From positions 3,782,001-3,846,000 of the forward strand of contig NZ_BAAAWE010000001.1 of NCBI RefSeq assembly GCF_039534915.1: a stretch of 64,000 bases of DNA, read 5' to 3'. The position numbers and the translations under genes are program-made. Below, piece by piece: positions 49,695 through 58,170 of this stretch; the first letter of the stretch is position 1, and every line of letters begins with the position of its first letter. A model generated the notes under the pieces. It searched no databases. It saw only the letters and a program-made list of their open reading frames with translations, and was not told the DNA's origin. This stretch comes from Streptomyces roseofulvus. GTDB taxonomy: Bacteria > Actinomycetota > Actinomycetes > Streptomycetales > Streptomycetaceae.

Positions 49695-51077
49695 GTGTCC
49701 ACCGACCGCACGTTCCTCGGCCGGCTCTCCCTCCCGGAGCGCCGTCACCTCACCGATGCCCTGCGCACGGAGACGGTCGGCGGTGTCCTGCTGCTCGTCG
49801 CCGCCGTCAGCGCGCTCGTCTGGGCCAACACCTTCCCCGCCGGCTACGAGACGGTCTCCGGCTTCCACATCGGCCCCGCCTCGCTCGGCCTCGACCTCTC
49901 GATCGAGCACTGGGCCGCCGACGGCCTCCTCGCGATCTTCTTCTTCGTCGCCGGCATCGAGCTCAAGCGCGAACTGGTCGCCGGCGAACTGCGCGACCCC
50001 AAGGCCGCCGCCCTCCCCGTCGTCGCGGCGATCTGCGGCATGGCCACCCCGGCCCTCGTCTACGTGCTGGTCAACGCCGTCGGCAGCGGCTCCATGGACG
50101 GCTGGGCCGTGCCCACGGCCACCGACATCGCCTTCGCGCTCGCGGTCCTCGCCGTCATCGGCACCTCGCTCCCCTCCGCGCTGCGCGCCTTCCTCCTCAC
50201 CCTCGCCGTCGTCGACGACCTCTTCGCCATCCTGATCATCGCGGTCTTCTTCACCAGCGACCTGAACTTCGCCGCCCTCGGCGGCGCCTTCGCCGGCCTC
50301 GCCCTCTTCTGGTTCCTGCTCCGCAAGGAGGTCCGCGGCTGGTACGTGTACGTCCCGCTGGCGCTGGTGATCTGGGCCCTGATGTACAACAGCGGCGTCC
50401 ACGCCACCATCGCGGGCGTGGCGATGGGTCTGATGCTCCGCTGCACCACCCGTGACGGCGAGGAGCACTCCCCCGGCGAGCACGTCGAGCACCTGGTCCG
50501 GCCCCTCTCCGCGGGCCTCGCCGTCCCGCTCTTCGCGCTCTTCTCGGCCGGCGTCACCATGTCCAGCGAGGCGCTCCGGGACGTCTTCACCCAGCCCGTC
50601 ACCCTCGGCGTGGTCCTCGGCCTGGTCGTCGGCAAGGCCCTCGGCATCTTCGGCGGCACCTGGCTGGCCGCCCGCTTCACCAGGGCGGAGCTCAACCCCC
50701 AGCTGTCCTGGCCGGACGTCTTCGCCGTCGCCACCCTCGCCGGGATCGGCTTCACCGTCTCCCTCCTCATCGGCGAACTCGCCTTCGAGGGAGACGCGGC
50801 CCTCACCGACGAGGTGAAGGCGGCGGTCCTCATGGGCTCGCTGATCGCCGCGGCGTGCGCCTCGGTCCTGCTCAAGCTGCGCGTGCGGAAGTACCAGCTG
50901 CTGGTGGCCGAGGAGGAGCGCGACGAGGACGAGGACGGCATCCCGGACGTGTACGAGGAGGGCACCGAGGCGTACCACCTCCGGATGGCCGAGATCCACG
51001 AGCGGAAGGCCGCGGAGCACCGCGAGCGCGCCCGACTGGCGGGGGCACCGCGCGACGGGGCCGACCGTCCGGCATGA
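49695..51077 (+). CDS. nhaA: Na+/H+ antiporter NhaA
   Basis: This 460-residue membrane antiporter has the ion-binding aspartate pair in LAVVDDLFAILIIAVFF (Asp174-Asp175) and the discontinuous-helix motif PTATDIAFALAVL. NhaA N-terminal TVGGVLLLVAAVSALVWANT and about 12 TM segments are present. The C-terminus is extended by ~50 acidic/charged residues (EEERDEDEDGIPDVYEEGTE), beyond E. coli NhaA. GTG at 49695 has GGAGG 6 nt upstream. An alternative start 60 nt upstream lacks a site. Confidence 0.93.
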   Translation: MSTDRTFLGRLSLPERRHLTDALRTETVGGVLLLVAAVSALVWANTFPAGYETVSGFHIGPASLGLDLSIEHWAADGLLAIFFFVAGIELKRELVAGELRDPKAAALPVVAAICGMATPALVYVLVNAVGSGSMDGWAVPTATDIAFALAVLAVIGTSLPSALRAFLLTLAVVDDLFAILIIAVFFTSDLNFAALGGAFAGLALFWFLLRKEVRGWYVYVPLALVIWALMYNSGVHATIAGVAMGLMLRCTTRDGEEHSPGEHVEHLVRPLSAGLAVPLFALFSAGVTMSSEALRDVFTQPVTLGVVLGLVVGKALGIFGGTWLAARFTRAELNPQLSWPDVFAVATLAGIGFTVSLLIGELAFEGDAALTDEVKAAVLMGSLIAAACASVLLKLRVRKYQLLVAEEERDEDEDGIPDVYEEGTEAYHLRMAEIHERKAAEHRERARLAGAPRDGADRPA

Positions 51078-51131
51078 TCTGAGGCGGACCGTACAAAGAG
51101 TCTCGGACCGTACAAGAGGAGAGGGAGAGCG

Positions 51132-51629
51132 ATGAGCGACCCGTTCGACGGAACCGAGCGCAGCCTCGGCCAGCTGGTCGCCTCGGCGACCGCCGAGATG
51201 TCCGCACTGGTGCACGACGAGATCGCCCTGGCCAAGGCCGAGCTCCGGCAGGACGTGAAGCGCGGCGCGATCGGCAGCGGCGCGGCCATCGCCGCCGCCG
51301 TGGTGCTGCTGTTCTCGCTGCCGATGCTGAGCTTCGCGCTCGCGTACGCCATCAACACCTGGACCGGCGGGCACAACGGCAACGGCGGCTGGAACCTCGT
51401 CTGGTGCTTCCTGCTGTCCTTCGCCTTCAACGTGATCGTCGCGGGCCTCCTCGGCCTGATCGCGGTCTCGAAGTTCAAGAAGGTCAAGCCGCCGGAGAAG
51501 TCCATCGCCTCCGCCAAGCAGACCGCCGCGATCATGCAGAACGTGAAGCCGCACCCCCGTCCGGCGGGTGTCCCGGCCGCCGAGGTGACGATGGCCAAGG
51601 CGCAGTCTGTGGCACGCTCGTCCGTATGA
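51132..51629 (+). CDS. Holin-superfamily membrane protein (DUF1469-type)
   Basis: The 165-residue protein starts with an amphipathic helical region (LGQLVASATAEMSALVHDEIALAKAEL), has two TM hairpin segments (SGAAIAAAVVLLFSLPMLSFALAYAI; FLLSFAFNVIVAGLLGLIAV) and a basic tail. These are housekeeping proteins of the phage-holin III superfamily label, not phage genes. ATG at 51132 with AGAGGAGAGGGAGAG upstream. Its stop overlaps the start of the next gene (ATGA). Confidence 0.85.
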   Translation: MSDPFDGTERSLGQLVASATAEMSALVHDEIALAKAELRQDVKRGAIGSGAAIAAAVVLLFSLPMLSFALAYAINTWTGGHNGNGGWNLVWCFLLSFAFNVIVAGLLGLIAVSKFKKVKPPEKSIASAKQTAAIMQNVKPHPRPAGVPAAEVTMAKAQSVARSSV

Positions 51630-52561
51630 CCCTCCCCGAGAGCAGCACCCCCGGCGGCGGGCCCGTTCGCCTCGACGGTCCGTGGACCCACCGTGACGTC
51701 GCGGCCAACGGCGCCCGCTTCCACATCGCCGAGATGGGCGACGGCCCCCTGGTGCTGCTGCTGCACGGCTTCCCGCAGTTCTGGTGGACCTGGCGCCACC
51801 AGCTGCCGGCGCTCGCCGAGGCCGGCTTCCGGGCGGTCGCGATGGACCTGCGCGGGGTCGGCGGCAGCGACCGCACCCCGCGCGGTTACGACCCCGCCAA
51901 CCTGGCCCTCGACATCACCGGGGTGGTCCGCTCGCTCGGCGAGCCGGACGCCGCGCTCGTCGGCCACGACCTGGGCGGCTACCTCGCCTGGACGGCCGCC
52001 GTGATGCGGCCCAAGCTGGTCCGCCGGCTGGTGGTCTCCTCGATGCCGCACCCGCGCCGCTGGCGGTCGGCGATGCTCTCCGACTTCGCCCAGTCCCGGG
52101 CCGGTTCGCACATCTGGGGCTTTCAGCGGCCGTGGCTGCCGGAGCGTCAGCTGGTCGCCGACGACGCCGAGCTGGTGGGGCGTCTGATCCGGGAGTGGTC
52201 GGGCCCGCGCCCGGCCGACGAGGAGGCGGTCGAGGCGTACCGGCGGGCGATGCTCGTCCCCTCGACCGCGCACTGCTCGATCGAGCCGTACCGCTGGCTG
52301 GTCCGCTCGCTGGCCCGCCCGGACGGCATCCAGTTCAACCGGCGCATGAAGCGGCCGGTCCGGGTGCCGACGCTGCACCTGCACGGCTCGCTGGACCCGG
52401 TGATGCGGACCCGCAGCGCGGCCGGTTCGGGCGAGTACGTGGAGGCCCCGTACCGCTGGCGGCTCTTCGACGGCCTCGGGCACTTCCCGCACGAGGAGGA
52501 CCCCGTCGCCTTCACCACGGAGCTGGTGAACTGGCTGAGGGACCCCGAGCCCGACCGCTGA
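51626..52561 (+). CDS. Epoxide hydrolase-like alpha/beta hydrolase
   Basis: The 311-residue enzyme has oxyanion HGFPQFWWTWRHQ (HGFP), DLRGVGGSDRTPRGYD and the nucleophile elbow VGHDLGGYLAW, where Asp replaces Ser: the pattern of epoxide hydrolases and haloalkane dehalogenases. Catalytic acid region LHGSLDPV and His in FDGLGHFPHEEDP. In M. tuberculosis ephE (Rv3670) lies next to marP in the same arrangement. It is coupled to the holin-superfamily gene by a 4-nt overlap. Confidence 0.88.
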   Translation: MTLPESSTPGGGPVRLDGPWTHRDVAANGARFHIAEMGDGPLVLLLHGFPQFWWTWRHQLPALAEAGFRAVAMDLRGVGGSDRTPRGYDPANLALDITGVVRSLGEPDAALVGHDLGGYLAWTAAVMRPKLVRRLVVSSMPHPRRWRSAMLSDFAQSRAGSHIWGFQRPWLPERQLVADDAELVGRLIREWSGPRPADEEAVEAYRRAMLVPSTAHCSIEPYRWLVRSLARPDGIQFNRRMKRPVRVPTLHLHGSLDPVMRTRSAAGSGEYVEAPYRWRLFDGLGHFPHEEDPVAFTTELVNWLRDPEPDR

Positions 52562-52680
52562 GTCGGGTACGGACCCCGTGCCGCACGGGCGTGCGTCGAA
52601 CGGCCATGTGCCCGACGCATACTCCGATTGGCGGGCCCCTGAGCGGTTACCGAGCCCGGCCCCCGGGCAGACGTCCCGGT

Positions 52681-52872
52681 ATGGGCTGGACGCACGACTA
52701 CGGTGACACGGCACGCGACCGCCGCTCCGCCTCCGGGCCGGGCTCCCGCGAGCGGGGAGGCCCGCCCGGCGAGGGCCGCGCTCCCGGCGGGCAGGTCGGG
52801 ATCTCACGCATCCTCAGGCGGCGGGCCCGCTGGGTCTCGGCCCGGCTCCGCCATCCCCGCGACACCGCGTAG
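52681..52872 (+). CDS. Possible small basic protein, 63 aa
   Basis: ATG at 52681, stop TAG at 52870-52872, 5 nt from the convergent marP stop. The ends look protein-like (MGWTHDYGDTARDRRSASG... and ISRILRRRARWVSARLRHP), the middle is Gly/Pro-rich, and the predicted C-terminus is an amphipathic basic helix. No clear ribosome site; no family recognised. It fills most of a 316-bp gap in which I see nothing else. Confidence 0.4.
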   Translation: MGWTHDYGDTARDRRSASGPGSRERGGPPGEGRAPGGQVGISRILRRRARWVSARLRHPRDTA

Positions 52873-52877
52873 CGGTC

Positions 52878-54077
52878 TCAGAGCGCGCAGCCGTCGGTGT
52901 CCACCTGCTGGTTCGCGATACGGCCGCGCTCGATGTCCTCGCGGATCTCCTCGACCGTCAGCGCGTACCCCGTGTCGGCGTCGTCGCGGGAGCGGGCGAA
53001 GATCACGCCCGAGACGGTGCCGTCCTCGGTGAGGAGCGGTCCGCCGGAGTTGCCCTGGCGGACCGTGGTGTACAGCGAGTAGACCTCCCTGCGCACCTCG
53101 CCCCGGTGGTAGATGTCGGGGCCGTCGGCGGTGATCCGGCCGCGGACGCGGGCCGAGCGGACGTCGTACGAGCCGTTCTCGGGGAAGCCGGCGACGATGG
53201 CGTCGTCGCCGCTGCGCGCCACCTCCTCGGTGAAGCGCAGCGGGGTGGCCCGGAGGTCCGGCACGTCGAGGACGGCGATGTCGCGCTCCCAGTCGTAGAG
53301 GACGACCTTGGCGTCGTAGAGCCGGCCCTCGCCGCCGATCTGCACGGTGGGCTCGTCGACGCCGCCGACCACGTGCGCGTTGGTCATGACCCGGCGCTCG
53401 GAGAAGACGAAGCCGGTGCCCTCCAGGACCTTGCCGCAGCTCGGGGCGGTGCCGACGACCTTGACGATGGAGCGCTGGGCGAGGGTCGCGACGGGGCTGC
53501 CGGCGAGCGCCGGGTCCGGGGGCAGGACCTCGGTGATGGGCTCGTTGGCGAAGGGGCTGAAGACCTGCGGGAAGCCGCTGCGGGCGAGGGTGGAGCTGAA
53601 GTCGGCGAACCAGACGCCGACCTGGTCGGGCATCACCCGGGTGACGCCCTGGAGCACCTTGGAGCCGCGGACCTCCTTGCCCAGGGTGGGCAGCGAGGTG
53701 CCGGCCAGCGCCGAGCCGATCAGCCAGGCCACCAGGAGCATGGCGACCACGTTGACCAGCGCGCCGCCGGTGGCGTCGAGGGCGCGGGCCGGGGACCAGG
53801 TGATGTGGCGGCGGAGCTTGTTGCCGAGGTGGGTGGTGAGCGCCTGGCCGACGGAGGCGGAGACGATGACCGCCATCACGAAGATCACCGTGACGGTGGT
53901 GGTGACCTCGCTCTCGTCGGTGAGCCGGTCCCACAGGATCGGCAGCAGCCACATGGCGACCAGCCCGCCGCCGAGGAAGCCGATCACCGAGAGGACGCCG
54001 ACCACGAAGCCCTGGCGATAGCCGATGATCGCGAACCACACGGCCGCGAGCAGCAGCAGGATGTCCAGCACGTTCAC
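52878..54077 (-). CDS. marP: MarP-like membrane serine protease (CvpA-trypsin fusion)
   Basis: The 399-residue protein has four N-terminal TM segments of the CvpA/colicin V type (VLDILLLLAAVWFAIIGYRQGF through NVVAMLLVAWLIGSAL). A periplasm-side trypsin-like protease follows, with His235 (MTNAHVVGG), Asp266 (WERDIAVLDV) and Ser344 (RQGNSGGPLL). These match M. tuberculosis MarP (Rv3671c), needed for acid and oxidative stress survival, where a disulfide controls activity; Cys residues near SCGKVLEG and at DGCAL are candidates here. GTG at 54077 with GAGG 9 nt upstream. Confidence 0.9.
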   Translation of the reverse strand: MNVLDILLLLAAVWFAIIGYRQGFVVGVLSVIGFLGGGLVAMWLLPILWDRLTDESEVTTTVTVIFVMAVIVSASVGQALTTHLGNKLRRHITWSPARALDATGGALVNVVAMLLVAWLIGSALAGTSLPTLGKEVRGSKVLQGVTRVMPDQVGVWFADFSSTLARSGFPQVFSPFANEPITEVLPPDPALAGSPVATLAQRSIVKVVGTAPSCGKVLEGTGFVFSERRVMTNAHVVGGVDEPTVQIGGEGRLYDAKVVLYDWERDIAVLDVPDLRATPLRFTEEVARSGDDAIVAGFPENGSYDVRSARVRGRITADGPDIYHRGEVRREVYSLYTTVRQGNSGGPLLTEDGTVSGVIFARSRDDADTGYALTVEEIREDIERGRIANQQVDTDGCAL

Positions 54078-54144
54078 GGTCGTCAGCCTCGCAGTGTCGT
54101 TTCCGGTCGCCGCTTCTTCTCCGGTCGCCCGGGGGCCCAGCCTG

Positions 54145-54849
54145 TCATGACCGCCAGTCGAGCGGGACCTTCCGGGCGGTGTCCCAGGGGCGCTCCCAGC
54201 CGGCGAAGTGCAGCAGCCGGTCGATCACTCCGGCGGTGAAACCCCAGACCAGAGCGGACGAGACGAGGAAGGCGGGGCCCGCGTGGCCGGCCGGGTGGAC
54301 GGCGGTGGCGCGGTTGGCGGGGTCCGTGAGATCCGCCACGGGGACCGTGAAGACCCGGGCGGTCTCGGCGGGGTCGACGACCCCGACCGGGCTGGGCTCG
54401 CGCCACCAGCCGAGGACCGGGGTGACGACGAAGCCGCTGACCGGGATGTAGAGCCGGGGCAGGACGCCGAAGAGCTGGACGCCGGCCGGGTCGAGGCCGG
54501 TCTCCTCCCGGGCCTCGCGCAGGGCGGCCCGCAGCAGCCCGCCGTCGGCCGGGTCGCCGTCCTCGGGGTCGAGGGCGCCGCCGGGGAAGGAGGGCTGCCC
54601 GGCGTGCGAGCGGAGGCTGCCGGCCCGCTCCATGAGGAGCAGCTCGGGGCCGCGCTCGCCCTCGCCGAAGAGGACCAGGACGGCGGACTGGCGGCCGGCG
54701 CCGTCCGGGGGCGGCAGGAAGCGGCTCAGCTGCTCGGGCGCGACCGAGCGCGCGGCCCGGTCGACCGGCGCCAGCCAGTCGGGCAGTCCGTCCCGGTCCA
54801 GCAGGCCGCCGGTGCCGGGGCCGTAGATCTCTTCGTCCGTGCGCGTCAT
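54145..54849 (-). CDS. NUDIX hydrolase, CoA pyrophosphatase type
   Basis: The 234-residue protein has RSHAGQPSFPGGALDPEDG, the CoA-pyrophosphatase (NudL) prefix before the NUDIX box, and GGLLRAALREAREETGLD as the box itself, with the metal-binding Glu residues in place. It likely cleaves CoA or acyl-CoA diphosphate. ATG at 54849 is chosen; a TTG seven codons upstream is possible. Same order, marP-NUDIX-nth-crp, as in mycobacteria. Confidence 0.88.
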   Translation of the reverse strand: MTRTDEEIYGPGTGGLLDRDGLPDWLAPVDRAARSVAPEQLSRFLPPPDGAGRQSAVLVLFGEGERGPELLLMERAGSLRSHAGQPSFPGGALDPEDGDPADGGLLRAALREAREETGLDPAGVQLFGVLPRLYIPVSGFVVTPVLGWWREPSPVGVVDPAETARVFTVPVADLTDPANRATAVHPAGHAGPAFLVSSALVWGFTAGVIDRLLHFAGWERPWDTARKVPLDWRS

Positions 54850-54922
54850 GGGCACCCCCGAGTCGTCCAACGCCGTCGCCGTGTCCCTTCGTTCCCGCGG
54901 GCCCGTTCCGGCCCCGTCCGGC

Positions 54923-56239
54923 TCACTCGGCCCCGGAGGGGGTCTGGACGGCGCCCGGGGCCACGCCGGGCGCGGGCGGGGCGGGGCGGCCGGGGTAGTC
55001 GGCAGGCGGGTTGAGCCGCTGGCCGGGGTAGCCGCCCTTCTCGTACTTGAGCAGCTTGGCGGCCTTCTCGGGGTCGGTCTCGCCCTCTCCGTAGGCGGGG
55101 CAGAGGTGGGTGATGGGGCAGGCGCCGCAGGCGGGCTTGCGGGCGTGGCAGATGCGGCGGCCGTGGAAGATCACCCGGTGCGAGAGCATCGTCCAGTCGC
55201 TCTTCGGGAAGATCTCGGCGACCTCGGCCTCGATCTTGACCGGGTCGTCGGAGGCGGTCCACCGCCAGCGGCGGGCGAGCCGCATGAAGTGGGTGTCGAC
55301 GGTGATCCCGGGGACGCCGAAGGCGTTGCCGAGGACGACGAAGGCGGTCTTGCGGCCGACGCCGGGGAGCTTGACCAGGTCCTCCAGGCGGCCGGGGACC
55401 TCGCCGCCGAAGTCGTCCCTGAGGGCCGCGGCCAGGCCCATGATCGACTTGGTCTTGGCGCGGAAGAAGCCGGTGGGGCGGATGAGCTCCTCGACCTCCT
55501 CGGGGACGGCGGCGGCCAGGTCCTCGGGGGTCGGGTACTGCGCGAAGAGCGCGGGGGTCGTCTGGTTGACCCGCAGGTCGGTGGTCTGCGCGGAGAGGAC
55601 GGTGGCGACCAGCAGCTCGAAGGGGTTGCGGAAGTCGAGCTCCGGATGGGCGTACGGGAACACCTCCGCGAGCTCCCGGTTGATCTTCCGCGCCCGCCGC
55701 ACCATCCCGAGCCGAGACTCGGACGCGAAGCCCCGGGCGGAGGCGGCGGGCTTCGCGGGCGCGACCGTCTTGGCGGGGGCCTTCGCGGTGGCCTTCTTCG
55801 CGGGTGCCTTCTTCGCGGCGGCTCTCTTAGCGGCGGCGGGAGCCTTGGCGACAGCGCTCTCGGCGGACTGGGCGGCCTTCGTGGCCTTGGCGGGAGCCTT
55901 GCCCCCGGCCTTGCCGGTCGCCTTGGCGGGGACCTTGGCGGGGGTTCTGCCCGCGCTCTCGGCGGCCCGGGCGGCCTTCGTGGCCTTGGCGGGAGTCTTG
56001 CCCGCGGCCTTGCCGGTCGCCTTGGCGGGGACCTTGGCGGGGACCTCGGCGGGGGCCTTGGCCGCGCTCTCGGCGGGGTTCGCCGACGGCGTCCTCTTGG
56101 CCGTCGCCCGTAGGGGCGAATCCTCCCGATCCGTACCTTTCGACCGCTTCGACACGCCGCGTTCGCCCACAGCGGAATTCCCTTCGGCCGACACTCTTTC
56201 AGCCCCCTTGGCCTGCGTTCTCACCGGCGAGTTGGACAC
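54923..56239 (-). CDS. nth: Endonuclease III with long Ala/Lys/Pro-rich N-terminal tail
   Basis: The C-terminal ~260 residues are a standard Nth DNA glycosylase/AP lyase: HhH LPGVGRKTAFVVLG (catalytic Lys), Asp in TVDTHFMRLA, and the 4Fe-4S cluster CHARKPACGACPITHLC (C-x6-C-x2-C-x5-C). The first ~165 residues are a histone-H1-like tail of AKVPAKATGKAGGKAPAKAT-type repeats, which the E. coli enzyme lacks. The frame supports GTG at 56239, 6 nt after a TAGGCT box (56251-56246), so a leaderless start; a GTG at about codon 25 with GAAGGGA upstream is a shorter option. It would repair oxidised pyrimidines. Confidence 0.92.
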   Translation of the reverse strand: MSNSPVRTQAKGAERVSAEGNSAVGERGVSKRSKGTDREDSPLRATAKRTPSANPAESAAKAPAEVPAKVPAKATGKAAGKTPAKATKAARAAESAGRTPAKVPAKATGKAGGKAPAKATKAAQSAESAVAKAPAAAKRAAAKKAPAKKATAKAPAKTVAPAKPAASARGFASESRLGMVRRARKINRELAEVFPYAHPELDFRNPFELLVATVLSAQTTDLRVNQTTPALFAQYPTPEDLAAAVPEEVEELIRPTGFFRAKTKSIMGLAAALRDDFGGEVPGRLEDLVKLPGVGRKTAFVVLGNAFGVPGITVDTHFMRLARRWRWTASDDPVKIEAEVAEIFPKSDWTMLSHRVIFHGRRICHARKPACGACPITHLCPAYGEGETDPEKAAKLLKYEKGGYPGQRLNPPADYPGRPAPPAPGVAPGAVQTPSGAE

Positions 56240-56345
56240 CCGGCCAGCCTAGGGGCCACGGCCGACATCCGCCCCGCTCGCCGCCGATCGGCCCCCGATC
56301 GGGCCCCTGACGTTCGGCAATGGCGTCCGGTGCGTCAAACTTGTT

Positions 56346-56359
56346 GTGATTGATCGCAC
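56346..56359 (+). promoter_or_regulatory. Crp-like site upstream of crp
   Basis: GTGATTGATCGCAC has GTG-N8-CAC, one base off the Streptomyces Crp consensus GTG-N6-GNCAC that I recall. It lies 67 bp before the crp start and suggests autoregulation. Confidence 0.45.
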
Positions 56360-56425
56360 TGTTTGGCACGTCCGGCATCATGGGAGCTCAGGTCCCGTGA
56401 GCAGGTCGACAGTAGGAGTGAACTC

Positions 56426-57100
56426 GTGGACGACGTTCTGCGGCGCGCCCCGCTCTTCGCGGCGCTCGATGACGAGCAGGCCGCCGAGCTGCGCGCCTCG
56501 ATGAGTGAGGTGACGCTCGCCCGTGGCGACGCGCTCTTCCACGAGGGCGACCCCGGCGACCGCCTGTACGTGGTCACCGAGGGCAAGGTGAAGCTGCACC
56601 GCACCTCCCCCGACGGGCGGGAGAACATGCTCGCCGTCCTCGGCCCCGGCGAGCTCATCGGCGAGCTGTCCCTCTTCGACCCGGGCCCGCGCACCGCGAC
56701 CGCGACGGCGCTGACCGAGGTCAAGCTGCTCGGCCTGGGCCACGGCGACCTCCAGCCCTGGCTGAACGCCCGTCCCGAGGTGGCCGGCGCGCTGCTGCGG
56801 GCCGTCGCCCGCCGGCTGCGCAAGACCAACGACCAGATGTCCGACCTGGTCTTCTCCGACGTGCCGGGCCGCGTCGCCCGCGCGCTCCTCGACCTGTCGC
56901 GCCGCTTCGGCGTGCAGTCGGAGGAGGGCATCCACGTCGTCCACGACCTCACCCAGGAGGAGCTGGCCCAGCTGGTCGGCGCCTCCCGCGAGACCGTGAA
57001 CAAGGCGCTCGCCGACTTCGCCCAGCGCGGCTGGCTCCGCCTGGAGGCCCGCGCCGTGATCCTGCTGGACGTGGAGCGCCTCGCGAAGCGCTCGCGGTAG
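56426..57100 (+). CDS. crp: Cyclic-AMP receptor protein Crp
   Basis: The 224-residue global regulator has a cyclic-nucleotide-binding domain with EGDPGDRLYVVTEGKVK and the phosphate cassette GELIGELSLFDPGPRTATATA. A C-helix with RRLRKTNDQMSD and a winged HTH with LTQEELAQLVGASRETVNKALADF follow. It matches Streptomyces Crp (SCO3571, from memory), which controls germination and antibiotic synthesis. GTG at 56426 follows AGGAG by 7 nt. A Crp-like half-palindrome lies upstream, and an exact consensus site lies upstream of wblA. Confidence 0.95.
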   Translation: MDDVLRRAPLFAALDDEQAAELRASMSEVTLARGDALFHEGDPGDRLYVVTEGKVKLHRTSPDGRENMLAVLGPGELIGELSLFDPGPRTATATALTEVKLLGLGHGDLQPWLNARPEVAGALLRAVARRLRKTNDQMSDLVFSDVPGRVARALLDLSRRFGVQSEEGIHVVHDLTQEELAQLVGASRETVNKALADFAQRGWLRLEARAVILLDVERLAKRSR

Positions 57101-57160
57101 GCGAAGCGGTACGCAGTCGCACGTAGGCCTCACGGAGGCCGTACGCGCGCGTACGTACGC

Positions 57161-57197
57161 GAAGGGGGCCGCCCGGTTCGACCGGGCGGCCCCCTTC
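57161..57197. terminator. Bidirectional terminator between crp and SPFH gene
   Basis: GAAGGGGGCCGCCCGGT (57161-57177) pairs perfectly with 57181-57197 (17 bp, TCG loop). It sits between the facing stop codons and ends in CCCTTCC in one direction. Confidence 0.9.
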
Positions 57198-57207
57198 CGT
57201 GTGCGCG

Positions 57208-58098
57208 TCAGCGCTTGCTGCCGTCCACGATCACCGGGGCGGAGCCGCCGGAGCCGCACGGCACCGCGTAGACCGGGTTCTTCGCCGCCGCCTCCTTGAA
57301 GGCGTCGATGCACTGGTTCGCCAGGACCTTGTCGGTCAGCGAGTCGTTGAGGATCTTGTTGGCGCGGGCGATGCCCTCCGCCTCGATCCGGCGCCGGTCC
57401 GACTCGGCCTTGGCGGTACGGGCCGCCTCCAGGGCGCGCTCGGTGGCCTGCTGCTGCTGGATCTTGCGGTCGATCTGGCCCTGGAGGGCGTCCGAGGGCC
57501 GCACGTTGCGCAGGTTGACCGTGGTGACGACGATGCCGCGCGGCTCCAGGCGCTCGGTGATGAGCTTCGCGATCTCGGCGTTGATCTTCTCGCGGTCGGA
57601 GGCGTACCCCTGCTCGCTGGTGTAGCGGGCGAAGACGTTCCGGACGATCTCACGGCTGTCCGGGTAGACCAGCCGCTGCTGGATGGCGTCCTCGCTGCCC
57701 GCGAGCTTGTAGAGCTCGACGGCCTTCGACGGGACGACGGCCCACTTCACCGTGACCTCGGCGTACATGACGCCGCCCTGCGAGGAGCGGACCTCGACCA
57801 CGTCCTTGTCGGAGAGGTTGAGGTCGACCGGGCGGGTGGAGAAGGTGGTGACGTCGGTGAACGGCGACTTCACGTGCATGCCGGAGGTCATCGGCGACCC
57901 GACCTTGCCGAAGGCGACCGGCACGCCGACCTCGTACGCGCTGATCACGTACGTCATGCTCACGATCACCGAGAAGACGCCGGCGACCAGCGCGCCGGCG
58001 GCGCCCAGCTTCCAGCCGGTCGAGTCCTGCGACCGGCCGACGAACCAGAGCACCACCGCGGCGATCACCAGCAGGATGGCTATGACGAACATGGGCAT
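57208..58098 (-). CDS. SPFH/Band-7 membrane protein
   Basis: The 296-residue protein has two hydrophobic N-terminal segments (VIAILLVIAAVVLWFVG; LGAAGALVAGVFSVIVSM), then the Band-7 core (VGVPVAFGKVGSPMTSGMHVKSPF; YTSEQGYASDREKINAEIA; LEPRGIVVTTVNLRNVRP). A coiled-coil segment (KIQQQQATERALEAARTAKAES) and a C-terminal part with two cysteines complete it. Prohibitin-type proteins form membrane scaffolds. ATG at 58098; the ATG two codons further (58092) is better spaced from GGGGG (7 nt) and may be the real start. Confidence 0.85.
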   Translation of the reverse strand: MPMFVIAILLVIAAVVLWFVGRSQDSTGWKLGAAGALVAGVFSVIVSMTYVISAYEVGVPVAFGKVGSPMTSGMHVKSPFTDVTTFSTRPVDLNLSDKDVVEVRSSQGGVMYAEVTVKWAVVPSKAVELYKLAGSEDAIQQRLVYPDSREIVRNVFARYTSEQGYASDREKINAEIAKLITERLEPRGIVVTTVNLRNVRPSDALQGQIDRKIQQQQATERALEAARTAKAESDRRRIEAEGIARANKILNDSLTDKVLANQCIDAFKEAAAKNPVYAVPCGSGGSAPVIVDGSKR

Positions 58099-58170
58099 TC
58101 CCCCGAGAGCTGCGGCCTGATGTAAGCGGAGCGTAAGACACTCCGGGAGGCCGTCGGGTTCCCGGGGGGG

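Noticed and set aside
51132..51629. Phage remnant because of the holin-superfamily label
   Set aside because: The family is a conserved chromosomal membrane protein in Streptomyces and no other phage gene is near.
57140..57163. Alternating CGTACG/CGCGCG stretch before the crp terminator
   Set aside because: It is short simple-sequence DNA beside a terminator; no regulatory reading could be supported.
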